Part shown: positions 25,791 through 36,300 of the stretch, piece by piece
Layout: the number at the start of each line of letters is the position of its first letter
Position numbering within the stretch: position 1 is the first letter of the stretch
Source of the DNA: UBA7662 sp036787895
Lineage (GTDB): Bacteria; Bacteroidota; Bacteroidia; UBA7662
NCBI GenBank assembly: GCA_036787895.1
Contig: DAIQOK010000002.1
Coordinates: 124,001-188,000 of the forward strand
Length of the DNA stretch: 64,000 nucleotides
Direction of reading: 5' to 3'
The notes under the pieces: model-generated
The model's input: only the letters and a program-made list of their open reading frames with translations
Database searches by the model: none
Told to the model about the DNA's origin: nothing
Program-made: the position numbers and the translations under genes

Positions 25791-26192
25791 TTAGCGGCTA
25801 CTTTCCACGAGCGCGGCGATATCCGGCAAATTTTCTTTCGTCAGCGGCTTGGAATAAAAACCACTTACCTGAGCGTAACTGTTGGCCCGGTCATAATCCG
25901 CCTGGTCAACTGTTGAGGAGAGCATGACAATACAAATCTTTTTTGGCAAAGTGGCTTCGATGCTGGCATACAAATCGAGAAAATCCCAGCCATTCATTAC
26001 CGGCATATTAATGTCTAGTAAAATCAGATCGGGTAAGGTGTCAGGGGCAGTATCCAGCGCCTGTTTCAACTGGTCAAAACCTTCTTTGCCATCCCTGCTA
26101 CTGGTTACTGTTTGTGAAAAACCGGTAATATTCATGAGTCGGCTACAGACCATGATCAGTATAGGGTCGTCGTCAATGATTAATACGCGCAT
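25791..26192 (-). CDS. Single-domain response regulator (CheY-like receiver)
   Basis: A 133-residue receiver domain with no output domain. Acidic pocket Asp7-Asp8, phospho-acceptor Asp in LILLDINMPVMNG (about 57), conserved Ser/Thr in VMLSSTV, and Lys in YSKPLT are all present. It begins inside the last 20 bp of the PAS kinase gene, so the two are translated together and it is the obvious phosphotransfer target or shuttle. Between its end and the SPFH gene start there is about 166 bp with a weak inverted repeat and nothing else recognisable. Confidence 0.93.
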   Translation of the reverse strand: MRVLIIDDDPILIMVCSRLMNITGFSQTVTSSRDGKEGFDQLKQALDTAPDTLPDLILLDINMPVMNGWDFLDLYASIEATLPKKICIVMLSSTVDQADYDRANSYAQVSGFYSKPLTKENLPDIAALVESSR

Positions 26193-29100
26193 CAGTAGTT
26201 TTTTTCAGATAAACCCGGAAGCTTGTGCCAACATCTACCTGGCTGTCGACTTCAATTCTTCCGCCCAGGGCCTGAACCTGAGCGTGCACAATATACAAAC
26301 CTAAACCGCGGCTGTCAGCATTATTATGAAATCTTTGATACATACCAAAAAGTCGGCTTTGGTAACGATTGAGGTCGATACCCAGCCCATTGTCTTTAAA
26401 AGTAAGGACAATATACTCCTCAACACTTGAAGAGCTAAGCTCTATTTTTAGCTTTCTACTTTTTGAGCGGTATTTGATGGCATTGGTGAGCATATTGAGC
26501 ATGATATTCTCGATATGACTGGCTGTATACACAAAAGCCTCAGGCTGGAATTGGGTAATTATTTCACCTTCGGCCTCTTGAAGCAAAACACCTATGTTAT
26601 CTAACACCCGCTCATAGACTTTTTTTAGGCTGACCAGCTCCATGGCAGGATTGGTTTCACCTTTGATTTTAAGCACTTTGATCAGCTCGTTTAGTGTCTC
26701 GTCCATTCGATGGGCAGAAACTTCGATCATCTCGATCAGTTCCTTATTGGCTGTATGCTCCAATTGATCTCTGTCCAACAAATCGAGTATGCTCAACAAA
26801 TTGGCAACAGGTGCACGGAGGTTGTGGGAGGTGATGTAAGAGAACTGTTCGAGACCGTAGTTTTGTTTCATCAGCTCTTCGTTCAGCTGTTTTTGGGCTA
26901 CTTCAGCTTCCTTTCTAGCGGTCACATTTCTTTGAATAGAAATCCAGTGGGTGTACCAGCCCTTCTCGTCAGCAATAGGTACGATTGAGAATTGTGACCA
27001 AAACGGGCTACCATCTTTGCGGTAATTAATTATTTCAACTTCTACAGGCTCCCATTTTTCAAGCGCAGCCCTGATTTTATCCAGCGCCTTACGGTCGGTA
27101 TCCGGCCCTTGCAAAAGCCGTGGTGTTTGACCTATAACTTCTGCGGCCGTATAGCCTGTCATTCGAGTAAATGCCTCATTCACAAACAGAATACGTGGAC
27201 CAGTGCCCTGAATAGGCTCTGCTTCGGTTATAAGAACAGCATCGTTGGTATTCGTTATCACCGATTCAAGCAAACGCAACCTCTCCTCTTCTTGTTTTTT
27301 GGCCGTTACATCTCTGGCATAAACCGACAATCCCCGCTGCTGTGGATATAAATTGAAGGCATACCAACGGCCTCCAAGCAAATAAGTAAACTGTTGGCTT
27401 TTACGAGAGCTGGCGCATTTGCGCAAGGTGCGTTCAAAATCGGTCTGCACCAATTCAGGGAAAACCTCCCATATCGATTTGTTGCGGCTGCTTATATCAG
27501 CCCGACTTAATATGGTTTCGGCTACCGGATTCAAATAGCTAAAGCGCCAGTTTTTGTCCAGCGTAAAAAAGGCGTCGGTTATGCTGTTCACCATACCTTC
27601 GAGCCGGTCGGCATATTCTGCTATTTGACGTTGGTGATTGACGGTTTCTGTAATATCCTGTTTACTGCCAATGAGCCTCAACGGATGTCCGCTGCGATCG
27701 AAGACAGTATAGCCCCGGTCCAGAATATCGCGATAACTGCCATCTGCATGCTGAAAGCGGTATTTTTCTGTCCAGATTTTTTCACCGGAATGCTGGTGTT
27801 TGTACAAACTGTGTGAAACACGCTGAGCATCTTCGGGGTGAATTTTCGACTCCCACCATTTCAGGTTGTAATCACGTAAATGTTTCACTGAATAGCCAAA
27901 AACACGTTCCAGGGAAGGTGCCCAAACTAGCTGATCAGACTCAAAATCCAAGTCCCAGATCACATCATTTGTTGCCATTTCCACCAATCGGAAACGCTCG
28001 ATACTCAATTCCATCTCCCGATCGATGGCCTTTTGTTCAGTAATGTCCTGAACGGTCACATTCAGCCAATATCTACCAGCATCATCCTGTCGCAATTCTC
28101 CGCGCTGATGCAGCCAGCGAATTTGTTGTTGATGATATAGTCGATGTTGCACATCGAGTAGACGATTTTTGCCACTAACTACTTCCTTTATGGCCTGCTC
28201 AACCAATGTTTTATCGTCGGCATGAATTAATTCCAGAAAGTGCGCCATCGACGGCTGGGTATGTTGGGCGTCGAGGCCGTAAAGCAGATAAACTTCTTCC
28301 GACCAATGTAGGTCGTCGGTGCTGCTATCGAAATCCCAGTAACCAAGTTTGGCAATCTGTTGTGCGAGCTTAAGTCGGTGGGTAGTTCTCAACAAAGCCT
28401 GTTCGGCCTTGCGAATTTCTGTTACATCGTTGGCGATGATACATATACCTGAGATAGTTCCATCTTCTTCAAAAACGGGGGTGTATTCCAAGGCCAAAAG
28501 CATGACACGACCATCGGGCAAGTGGTGTTGGGCCTGGGTTCGTTGGGCTACACCCTCCTTAAATACCTGTTTCGCCAAGGCCTGGGCCTGTTTAACGCGC
28601 TGTGGAGATATGGAATCCAGCAAATGGGCGCCAATTTCCATCGGCCGGTTATTGATAATCAGATTGCGTTTATTGGCTGCCTGATTAAAGGCTGTCACGC
28701 GTAATTTACGGTCACATAAAATGAACGACTCCTCGGTATTGTTCAGTAATTGCGATAAACTTTTGCGCGACTCACGTAATTCCTGCTCTTGCGCTTTTCG
28801 CATCCTGATGTCGTGGAAATGGATGACAATGCCACCGATATGAGGATTGATCAATTGGTTTACTGCCCGCAGCTCGCACCAAACCGGATTATTGTTGATA
28901 TCCATCAGACGCAACTCCAACTCCAGGTGTTTCTCCGGATGCATAACCAGATCGGCCAAAGCTTGTTTTGCCAGATTTACATCTTCCTTAAAAACAATAT
29001 CGAAGCCTGAAATGCCCAATATAGTGCTTGTATCCAGGTTCAATATGGTATTACTCGATTCGTTCGCGAAGATGATGGTGCCCGAAGCATCCAGGATAAC

Positions 29101-29988
29101 AGTGCCATCGCTGGTGCGTTGTACCAAGGATTCAAAAAGCGCCTTCTGTTTTTGCAGGGCAGCTTCGGCTTGTATCGTAGCAGTGATTTCTGTGGTGTTG
29201 ACAAATACGCCCTGTACCTGTGCATTTTCATCGAACAAAGGCGTATAAGTGATTAGGAAATACCTCTTTTCGCCATTGGGTAAAGGAATAATGACCTCAG
29301 ATTCTCTTTTAATGCCACAAAGCACTTCATTGTAAAGCACTTTCAATTCGTCAAGCCGTTCCACTTGGGCCAACTCAAAAATCGACATGCCAGTGGTGAC
29401 CTGCTTGTTTAACAGCCGCTGACTCATCAATTGCGCCGTTTTATTGGCACTAACGATCTTCAAATCGCGGTCGAGCAGAAAAAACGACTCCTCGGTATTG
29501 TCCATGAGCAGCTGGGCAAATTTTTCTGAGCGTTTTTTTTGCATTTCGAGCGCCAGTCGGGGGCGCAAATCGCGCAAGGTTACGGCCGCAAAATATTCTT
29601 CATCGATCTGGAAGAGGATACTGGAGGCTTCAACAGGGATACGTTCGCCTTGGTGATCCAGCATATCAATTTCACCAATTGCACTCCCGTTTTTATTGCG
29701 CTCTTCCAAAAATACAATAACAGCAGCATCAGCTTCATTGAGGATGTCGCCCCGCGATTTTTCCAACATCTCAGCCATACTGTAGCCGAGCAAACGACAA
29801 ATCGCCGGATTGGCAGCTATGATCCGGCCATTTTTGGTTAACAGTAATTGTCCTTCTAGGCTAAACCGAAAGACAGCCTGAAATTGCAAAAAACGCTTCT
29901 GCAAACCCTCAGATCCATATTCTACGCCTAATTCTTCCTTTAACAACTGAAGCCTTCTCTTAATATCGTCTGCGGAAAATTCTTCCAT
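26173..29988 (-). CDS. Soluble histidine kinase with about eight PAS domains
   Basis: A 1271-residue cytoplasmic kinase from ATG 29988 (a TTG three codons earlier is less likely). I count eight PAS/PAC units (roughly 35-150, 155-275, 285-405, 410-530, 540-660, 665-790, 800-905, 910-1040). They are followed by a HisKA domain with His in FSYITSHNLRAPVANL and a HATPase domain with N box MLTNAIKYRS, DNGLGID and SRGLGLY. No membrane helix is seen. The last PAS resembles a LOV domain (GQTPRLLQG, ITNTNDAVLI) but has Pro at the position of the flavin-reactive Cys, so it is not a photoreceptor of that type. PAS2 and PAS4 are similar to each other, suggesting duplication. Confidence 0.93.
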   Translation of the reverse strand: MEEFSADDIKRRLQLLKEELGVEYGSEGLQKRFLQFQAVFRFSLEGQLLLTKNGRIIAANPAICRLLGYSMAEMLEKSRGDILNEADAAVIVFLEERNKNGSAIGEIDMLDHQGERIPVEASSILFQIDEEYFAAVTLRDLRPRLALEMQKKRSEKFAQLLMDNTEESFFLLDRDLKIVSANKTAQLMSQRLLNKQVTTGMSIFELAQVERLDELKVLYNEVLCGIKRESEVIIPLPNGEKRYFLITYTPLFDENAQVQGVFVNTTEITATIQAEAALQKQKALFESLVQRTSDGTVILDASGTIIFANESSNTILNLDTSTILGISGFDIVFKEDVNLAKQALADLVMHPEKHLELELRLMDINNNPVWCELRAVNQLINPHIGGIVIHFHDIRMRKAQEQELRESRKSLSQLLNNTEESFILCDRKLRVTAFNQAANKRNLIINNRPMEIGAHLLDSISPQRVKQAQALAKQVFKEGVAQRTQAQHHLPDGRVMLLALEYTPVFEEDGTISGICIIANDVTEIRKAEQALLRTTHRLKLAQQIAKLGYWDFDSSTDDLHWSEEVYLLYGLDAQHTQPSMAHFLELIHADDKTLVEQAIKEVVSGKNRLLDVQHRLYHQQQIRWLHQRGELRQDDAGRYWLNVTVQDITEQKAIDREMELSIERFRLVEMATNDVIWDLDFESDQLVWAPSLERVFGYSVKHLRDYNLKWWESKIHPEDAQRVSHSLYKHQHSGEKIWTEKYRFQHADGSYRDILDRGYTVFDRSGHPLRLIGSKQDITETVNHQRQIAEYADRLEGMVNSITDAFFTLDKNWRFSYLNPVAETILSRADISSRNKSIWEVFPELVQTDFERTLRKCASSRKSQQFTYLLGGRWYAFNLYPQQRGLSVYARDVTAKKQEEERLRLLESVITNTNDAVLITEAEPIQGTGPRILFVNEAFTRMTGYTAAEVIGQTPRLLQGPDTDRKALDKIRAALEKWEPVEVEIINYRKDGSPFWSQFSIVPIADEKGWYTHWISIQRNVTARKEAEVAQKQLNEELMKQNYGLEQFSYITSHNLRAPVANLLSILDLLDRDQLEHTANKELIEMIEVSAHRMDETLNELIKVLKIKGETNPAMELVSLKKVYERVLDNIGVLLQEAEGEIITQFQPEAFVYTASHIENIMLNMLTNAIKYRSKSRKLKIELSSSSVEEYIVLTFKDNGLGIDLNRYQSRLFGMYQRFHNNADSRGLGLYIVHAQVQALGGRIEVDSQVDVGTSFRVYLKKTTDARINH

Positions 29989-30064
29989 ACATACCAAAAA
30001 GCGGGTACATAAAGCTAAAACTAATCTGTGCGAAAGTCGTGAAAAGCCTTTTTTAATTTAGTTC

Positions 30065-30072
30065 TAATTTTG
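30065..30072 (+). promoter_or_regulatory. Candidate thioesterase promoter (-7 box)
   Basis: TAATTTTG is an exact match to TAnnTTTG, 33 bp before the ATG at 30106. It lies in the AT-rich gap between divergent kinase and thioesterase genes. No convincing -33 TTTG is present. Confidence 0.4.
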
Positions 30073-30105
30073 ACCTTATTGCTTTTGACTTCTGAATTGC
30101 TCCTT

Positions 30106-30537
30106 ATGCTCGATTTATTTACATTTCACTACCCCATTCAAATTCGCTGGGCAGATATTGACGCCTTGAATCATGTAAATAATGCCGTCTATTTGAGCTA
30201 TTTTGAACAAGCCCGCATTGATTATTTCAGAGAAGCGGTTGCTTGGAATTGGGAAGAAGTAGGAATGATACTGGCCAAAAGTTGCATAGATTACCACAAA
30301 CCACTACTCGCTCGAGACCAGGCCGAAGTCTGGCTCCGCGTATCGAAACTCGGCAACAAAAGTTTTGAGATGGAGAATAAAGTGGTGCGTACCAAGGCAG
30401 GACAAACTGAAATTATCACCTCCTGCACCTCAGTTATTGTAACTTACGATTACCGCAACGAAATTACGGTACCTATACCCGATTATGTCCGTAAAGCGGT
30501 GCTGGATCGTGAAAAAGCGGGCAGTGTGTTGATGTAA
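30106..30537 (+). CDS. Acyl-CoA thioesterase, 4HBT hotdog fold
   Basis: A 143-residue single hotdog-domain protein. The block IRWADIDALNHVNNAVYLSYFEQAR near 10-35 is the 4-hydroxybenzoyl-CoA thioesterase/YbgC signature with the active-site Asp. The upstream TTG that opens the frame at 30070 would overlap the candidate promoter, so ATG 30106 is used. It hydrolyses short or aromatic acyl-CoA in related proteins; the substrate here is unknown. It is followed by an Rrf2 regulator after 97 bp that contain a palindrome. Confidence 0.9.
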   Translation: MLDLFTFHYPIQIRWADIDALNHVNNAVYLSYFEQARIDYFREAVAWNWEEVGMILAKSCIDYHKPLLARDQAEVWLRVSKLGNKSFEMENKVVRTKAGQTEIITSCTSVIVTYDYRNEITVPIPDYVRKAVLDREKAGSVLM

Positions 30538-30566
30538 ACCTCCGACTATATTCAATAATATATTTT

Positions 30567-30582
30567 AGGATATATTTATCCT
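30567..30582. promoter_or_regulatory. Candidate Rrf2 operator
   Basis: aggatatatttatcct is a 16-bp palindrome with 7 of 8 arm pairs matching, 53 bp upstream of the Rrf2 ATG. It sits within AT-rich sequence where a promoter would lie. Autoregulation is an inference from its position. Confidence 0.4.
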
Positions 30583-30634
30583 TAATTAAATATAAGCAGT
30601 AACTTCGTGTCGAAGACGCTCAAGCGTCGTCTGT

Positions 30635-31114
30635 ATGTCGTTGTTATCAAAATCGGCCGAATACGCATTGAGAGCCAGCATTTACATTGTTGCTGCCTCT
30701 CAATACGGACACAAATGCGGATTGAAAGAAATAGCTGAAGCCATTGATTCGCCCCTGTTTTTTACTGCCAAAATTCTTCAGGAACTCACCCGTAAAAAAC
30801 TAATCAGCTCAGCAAAAGGACCTAATGGCGGCTTTTATGTCGACCCGGCTGCACCCAACATCAGCATGCGCGATTTGGTAGAAGCGATCGATGGCCCTGA
30901 TTTATTCGTCAGTTGCGGTCTCGGAATGAAACATTGTTCAGATGACGACCCATGTCCATTACACGACCAATACAAACCAATTCGGAGTCAGATTGTGGCC
31001 ATGCTGCAACAAACCACCATCCAAAACCTCGCAAGACGGGCGCTTACCGACAACAAACAAAAGAAATATTATAGTTTGTTCCTACACAAAAACCCAGCAT
31101 GGATAAAGGTCTAG
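30635..31114 (+). CDS. Rrf2-family transcriptional regulator with likely Fe-S site
   Basis: A 159-residue regulator. An N-terminal winged helix (1-70, MSLLSKSAEYALRA; FTAKILQELTRKKLI as recognition region) precedes a dimer helix. Three cysteines at 94, 101 and 107 (C-x6-C-x5-C) resemble the ligands of NsrR/IscR-type [Fe-S] clusters. It would thus sense NO, oxygen or Fe-S status. The leader carries a 16-bp palindrome at 30567. The last 4 bp overlap the convergent tamL gene. The regulon cannot be read from the window. Confidence 0.92.
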   Translation: MSLLSKSAEYALRASIYIVAASQYGHKCGLKEIAEAIDSPLFFTAKILQELTRKKLISSAKGPNGGFYVDPAAPNISMRDLVEAIDGPDLFVSCGLGMKHCSDDDPCPLHDQYKPIRSQIVAMLQQTTIQNLARRALTDNKQKKYYSLFLHKNPAWIKV

Positions 31115-33399
31115 AACGGATAGCCGATTGCAAAATTCAAAATTAGATGTTCCTTACGCCAATTGCTTCCGGCAGGAATACTGTAATCAAACCACCGCTC
31201 GTTTTCGGCCAGCCAGGGTTTCCTCAATGGCGTAGCTAAATCGAAGCGCAGTACAACAAAATCAATGTCGATGCGGAGACCGAGTCCGGCACCCAAGGCC
31301 AGCTCACGCAATGCACTGCTGCTGAAACGGGCACCAGGCAAAGCCGGGTTGTCGTTGGCCAGCCAAACATTTCCAGCATCCAGAAAAGCTGCACCCTTCA
31401 AAAAACCGGCTAATGGGAAACGATATTCCAGGTTCATTTCCAGACGCACATCTCCTGCCTGATCGAAGAAAGATTGTAAGTCGATGGTTGCTGGTCGGTA
31501 GGTTCCAGGCCCTAGCGATCGAATACGAAAGGCACGCACACTGTTCGGACCACCGGCAAAATATTGTTTGATATACGGTAGTGAAGCGGTTTCACCTAAA
31601 GGTATGCCATAACCCGCAAAGAGCCGACTCACCAAACGGTGGTCGCGTTTAATTTGCCAGTAATGCCGTAAATCGAGATCAATTCGGGCATATTGCGCAT
31701 AAGTTTGTCCGAAAATAGTTCCGGAGCGACCTAAAGCATTTTGCACCAAATGCATGAGATTGCCAGATAAATCGAGTCCCAGCTGGCCATACAGCCGATG
31801 AACTTTGCGCGTTTCATTCAGCTCGTTGTACTGAAAACTATAAGTTGTGCCTGCGATAAATCGTTGCTCAAAACTACGTCTCAGGAAATTATTGCTGTTG
31901 AGTATGGAGTCGAATGCCGGACTGGTTTGTGCCAAACCTGTAAAACTCACAGCCAATGGTTGATACTCTTGAAATACAAAGCGGTTTTTCTGCCACTGAA
32001 ATCCATAGCCCAATTGTGCAGCATTCAAACGGTATAAATTCACCCGATTTAAGCTACTTGCCCCCAATACAAATCGAGTTTTAGGCACACCATAACCGGT
32101 TTTCTGACTAATGCTAAAGGGTACGATGAGCCTTGGCACCAGGAGCTCACTTTGCAAACTGAGCTCATATGCAAATAAACCAGTTTGCCGGCCACTTGCA
32201 ATTTGGGTTTCGAAGCCAAATTTACCTGTCAACTGGAGCAATTCTCCACCTTTGAACAAATTCCGGTTTTTATAATTGGCCAGCAATGCCGGGCCTACAA
32301 AATTGTTCGACTTCGACAAAGCCTGAGTTTCGAAACGTAGTGCCCGTTTATTGTGGGGCGACAAATAAATGGCCACATTCAAAAGTGCCTGGCCTCTATC
32401 ATCGAAACGCAAGCTGTCGCCCGGACTGAAATTGAGCTGAACATATTTGAAATTCCCGACAGCACTCAAACGATTGGTGGTTACCTGGTGGTTGGTCAGA
32501 CTGTAAACATCCCCTGGTGAAAATTGCAGGTAATTCCGCAAATAGCGTGGACGAAAACTTTCTTCTTCCTCTACATAAGCGATTTTCTCGTGATACACCG
32601 TATCTCCGGCATCACTGCCGTCGGTGCGAATCTGGTGGTTGGGATAGACCGTAATTTCAGATAAAATGTATTGATAACGGGCTTCGGTTGGCATGGCTCT
32701 TTTTTTGGAGAGATACAGCATAAAGCTGCGGTCGCCTTGACTGGTATCTGCCCTGAAAATCAGAAAATCGGGGTTAAACTGATAAAATCCTTCATTTTTC
32801 AGCGTAATGTCGAGTCTTTCCCTTTCCGCCTTAAGCTCATCGAGATCATAACGACGACCCTGACGCAAGCGGGTACTTAACAGGCCGTCGCGTAGGATTT
32901 TGTCTAATAAAGTACTGTCACCCAAATAAACATATTCTTTAAGCCGATACGGTCTTTCGAGTTGAACGGTATAAGTGAGATAGGCCTTTTTGTTTTTTAC
33001 GGAGGTATTCACACTAATCTGGTGGTCGAAAAAGCCCCGGTTTTCAAGTCGGTTCGATAACAATGTTTTAGTTCGCTCGCTTGAAATCTGAGCAAGGTAG
33101 ACCGGTTTCTCGCCAAATTTTTGGTTCAAATACCGACCAGCTCGCCGTGTTTTAGGTCGTTGGGCGCGGTAGTATAACCACAAAGGAATTCGTTGGCCAA
33201 ATATTTTGCTATTTGGGGCCGGCCGAAACAATTCTTCCAGTTCCTGTTGAAGGGCTTTTGGCTCGTTCACCCCTGAATCGAGGCTTAATATTAAACGCGA
33301 ACCACCATATAACTGCTCCGATTCGGGGACAAACCGCTGCACCCGGCAACTGCCAAAAAACAAGGGCAACAATAACAGGCAGATCAAACCAAATCTCAT
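31111..33399 (-). CDS. tamL: TamL: lipoprotein TamA/Omp85-family outer-membrane barrel
   Basis: A 762-residue Omp85-superfamily protein. The N-terminus has a lipobox (LFFGSC, Cys18), so it is a lipoprotein, the feature that separates Bacteroidota TamL from TamA. Residues about 40-330 hold POTRA-type repeats, and the rest is a surface-antigen barrel with the lid-loop motif GGPNSVRAFRIRS and a C-terminal aromatic strand (NFAIGYPF). TamA/TamL works with TamB in outer-membrane lipid transport or barrel assembly. It starts within the last 4 bp of tamB (ATGA overlap), so they are translationally coupled. Its 3' end overlaps convergent Rrf2 by 4 bp. Confidence 0.9.
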   Translation of the reverse strand: MRFGLICLLLLPLFFGSCRVQRFVPESEQLYGGSRLILSLDSGVNEPKALQQELEELFRPAPNSKIFGQRIPLWLYYRAQRPKTRRAGRYLNQKFGEKPVYLAQISSERTKTLLSNRLENRGFFDHQISVNTSVKNKKAYLTYTVQLERPYRLKEYVYLGDSTLLDKILRDGLLSTRLRQGRRYDLDELKAERERLDITLKNEGFYQFNPDFLIFRADTSQGDRSFMLYLSKKRAMPTEARYQYILSEITVYPNHQIRTDGSDAGDTVYHEKIAYVEEEESFRPRYLRNYLQFSPGDVYSLTNHQVTTNRLSAVGNFKYVQLNFSPGDSLRFDDRGQALLNVAIYLSPHNKRALRFETQALSKSNNFVGPALLANYKNRNLFKGGELLQLTGKFGFETQIASGRQTGLFAYELSLQSELLVPRLIVPFSISQKTGYGVPKTRFVLGASSLNRVNLYRLNAAQLGYGFQWQKNRFVFQEYQPLAVSFTGLAQTSPAFDSILNSNNFLRRSFEQRFIAGTTYSFQYNELNETRKVHRLYGQLGLDLSGNLMHLVQNALGRSGTIFGQTYAQYARIDLDLRHYWQIKRDHRLVSRLFAGYGIPLGETASLPYIKQYFAGGPNSVRAFRIRSLGPGTYRPATIDLQSFFDQAGDVRLEMNLEYRFPLAGFLKGAAFLDAGNVWLANDNPALPGARFSSSALRELALGAGLGLRIDIDFVVLRFDLATPLRKPWLAENERWFDYSIPAGSNWRKEHLILNFAIGYPF

Positions 33400-36300
33400 G
33401 GCTGCTCCTCCGACTTTTGCCTTTCCTCAGGTTTAGGTTCGGGCAATCTTTCTTTTTTTTTCTTTAGTAGCTCGTCAAAGCCATTAAATTCTCGGCTCAG
33501 TACTAACGACATGCCCGTAACCACCAAGGGTCCTTCGGCAAGACCTTCCAGTTGGTTGCGCCGGAATCCCCGCAAACGATAAGCCCCATCACTGCTGAGG
33601 CGATATTCTACGCTTACATCACCAATAATATCATTACTAGCCTGCGCATTGCCCTGAACATCCAGCTGTCGACCCACTTCTACCGCCAAACGTTCACCCA
33701 TAAAACTTTTGCGCACATTTACATTCAACTGGGTGCGGTCCTGAGCCTGGCCGGAGCTAAAATCGGTATAGCTATCCAGGTCCATGTTCAGGTCGACACC
33801 TTTCACATACTGGGACGACAAATTATTGAGCTGACTGCTCAGCAACTGACTCACACTCGACCGGGCCATGGCGCTCGCACTTGCATTACCACCGCTGCTA
33901 TTGCTATTTACATCGGGTACAAAGCGGTTGAGAACCATCAGGGAAAACACCTGTTTGTTCAGATCGCTCTCCTGCTGATTTAGTTGTTGGATGCGGGCGT
34001 ACACATTACCATCGAGGGCATTGCGTTGCATTTCGGGCATGTCGAGCAGGAAAGAAATATTAGGTTTAAGCATATTTCCCTTGATGTTCATATAAACTTC
34101 GAAGGGTAACTCCTGGCGGTAACGGGTACGGGTACTTTCATCGGCACCACTCAATTGTGCCGACATGAGGTCGGTAGCGCCCGTTTTTATACGGTATAAG
34201 GCCTGCAAATCGAGGGTTGCATCAGTAACATCGCCATTCCAGACTATCCTACCTCCAGGAACCAGCTCAAATTTGCGCTTCACCAGCTCATACAAACTCA
34301 GCTCATATTGACCCCGACGAATTTCGTAAACACCGGTCATACTGGTTCGGCCATTGGTATAAATGTCGTATTTCAGATTAGCCTCTCCCGAAACACTCAG
34401 CTGGTCACCCGAACGCTCGTCCATGATCAAAATAAGCTCACTTTCCCGGTCAACTTCGAGTGTGGCTTTCAAACGCATACCCACAAAAACCGACGTTTTT
34501 TGCTCTTGCAGATCTACCAGGGTGTCGGCGAGCGGGTCCACCCGGCTAAATAACACCACCCCATCTCTTTCAACCACATCAAGTTGCGATTCAGGAACGA
34601 TGAACGACAGTTTGCTGCCCTTGTTCAAGCGGGCTTTGGCATCGATTACCGGTTTCGAAGGTGAACCACCTATACTCAAATCGAGATTCATCCGCATCAC
34701 ACCATAGTATAGGTCGTTGTCGGCGCGCGTTGAATTAAGTACCCTGAAATCGTTGGCTTTCAACTTTAGCTCAAAGAGCGCTTCGGGTCTGCCTCCGGTT
34801 AAAATCCGACCATCAAGCCGTAGCTTTTGGTTGTTTTCATCGGTCAGCTCCAATTGATTAATAACCAGCCCCTGCTGATCAAAAAGTATCGGTCTATTAC
34901 TCACACCAAAGCTGCTATTGAAAGCGGCAACGGTTAGCCTCGCATCCGAAAATTGCATTTGCCCTTCGTAGAACGGGTTTTTCAGAGGCCCATTGATGGC
35001 CAGTTTGCCCTCCAGCTGACCTTTGGCATCGCGTATTGCACTGTCGCTCAAAGCGATAAGCTGCTTAAGTGCAAATCGTTTCAAATCGAGTTCCATGTCG
35101 AGGGTAGTGCCAGTGCCGGGCATGCGATAGTTACCGGCAACGGTTAGTTCCAAATCGGGGCCAGTAATCCCGGCAGCCAATTGATAGTCATTTTTAGCTG
35201 GCATACTGGCTTCTAACTTTAAGTCGCCCAGTAGTTGACCCAGGAGGGCAAGCTGAGTAATTTTTAGTTCTGACAACAAACCACTTTGGCCTTCCTTATC
35301 TACCCAAGTAATATAACCACTCATGGTGCCAGTAGCCAAAAGGCTATCGGCTTGAAGAATGCTGCTTATCGAGGCAAGCGGGAAATCATTCGTTGTAAGT
35401 CTGATTTCGCCCGGATTGGTTTGGATGCTAAGTTGCTGTTCTTGATTTGATAGCCTAAAATCGGTGAATTCAAGCTTATCCCCCAGGGTTATCCGATTTC
35501 GAGGATCGGCTTGCCATAGCTGCCTGTTTAGCATGGTGCTATCAGGGTGCAAAGTGAAATAACGATTATCCTTTTGCCAGCTACCTGCTCCCTGTAGCCT
35601 GAATACAGGCTGCTGCCAGGCATCTTTAACTACAAAAAACGCAGCAACGAATGAGTCAACAACGCTCATTTGGAAACGTGTGCGGTGAATATCTACCTCA
35701 CCCTGCTCCAGTCGGTCGAAGCCGGCTTCCATTTTAAGACCTTGATTTGCCGAAAAGTCCAAAAACAAATGCTGCACCGCGGTGCCTTCGTAATCGAAGT
35801 TTTTGACTTTGGCAAGAAAATCTAATTCATGTTTTTTTTGATCAAACCGGAAACTGAATCGACCGGAATCGAGTACAGCTATACCGGGCAACAATACTTC
35901 GCGCAATAGTCGGCTGTCGTGAAGATCAAACTTGCCCGCTGCTACAATGGCCACCTGGCTGCTGTCTATGGCTTCCACACTATCGCGTTTCCACTGTGCC
36001 TTTAATTCCGACCGAATTGCTGCTACCAAAGTCTCAACAGCCGTATTGGCGCTGAAGTTGCCACTCAGCAAATCACTTTCGAGTGTAAGCGTTGAAGCAG
36101 ACGGCGCCAATGCAGCCGACAATTCAAATTGCCGGAGGGGATAAGCCAATTTGTCCTGCACCACCAAACCGTCATTGAGTAATATGGTGGCCTTCATACT
36201 GTCGGCTTTGCCTTGAGCGTTTGCATTCAATTGCAAACGCAGCTCCATGGGTTCTTCCCGGAAGCCCAGTTTTTTGAGGTCGGCCCTGTCCAACTGCGCT

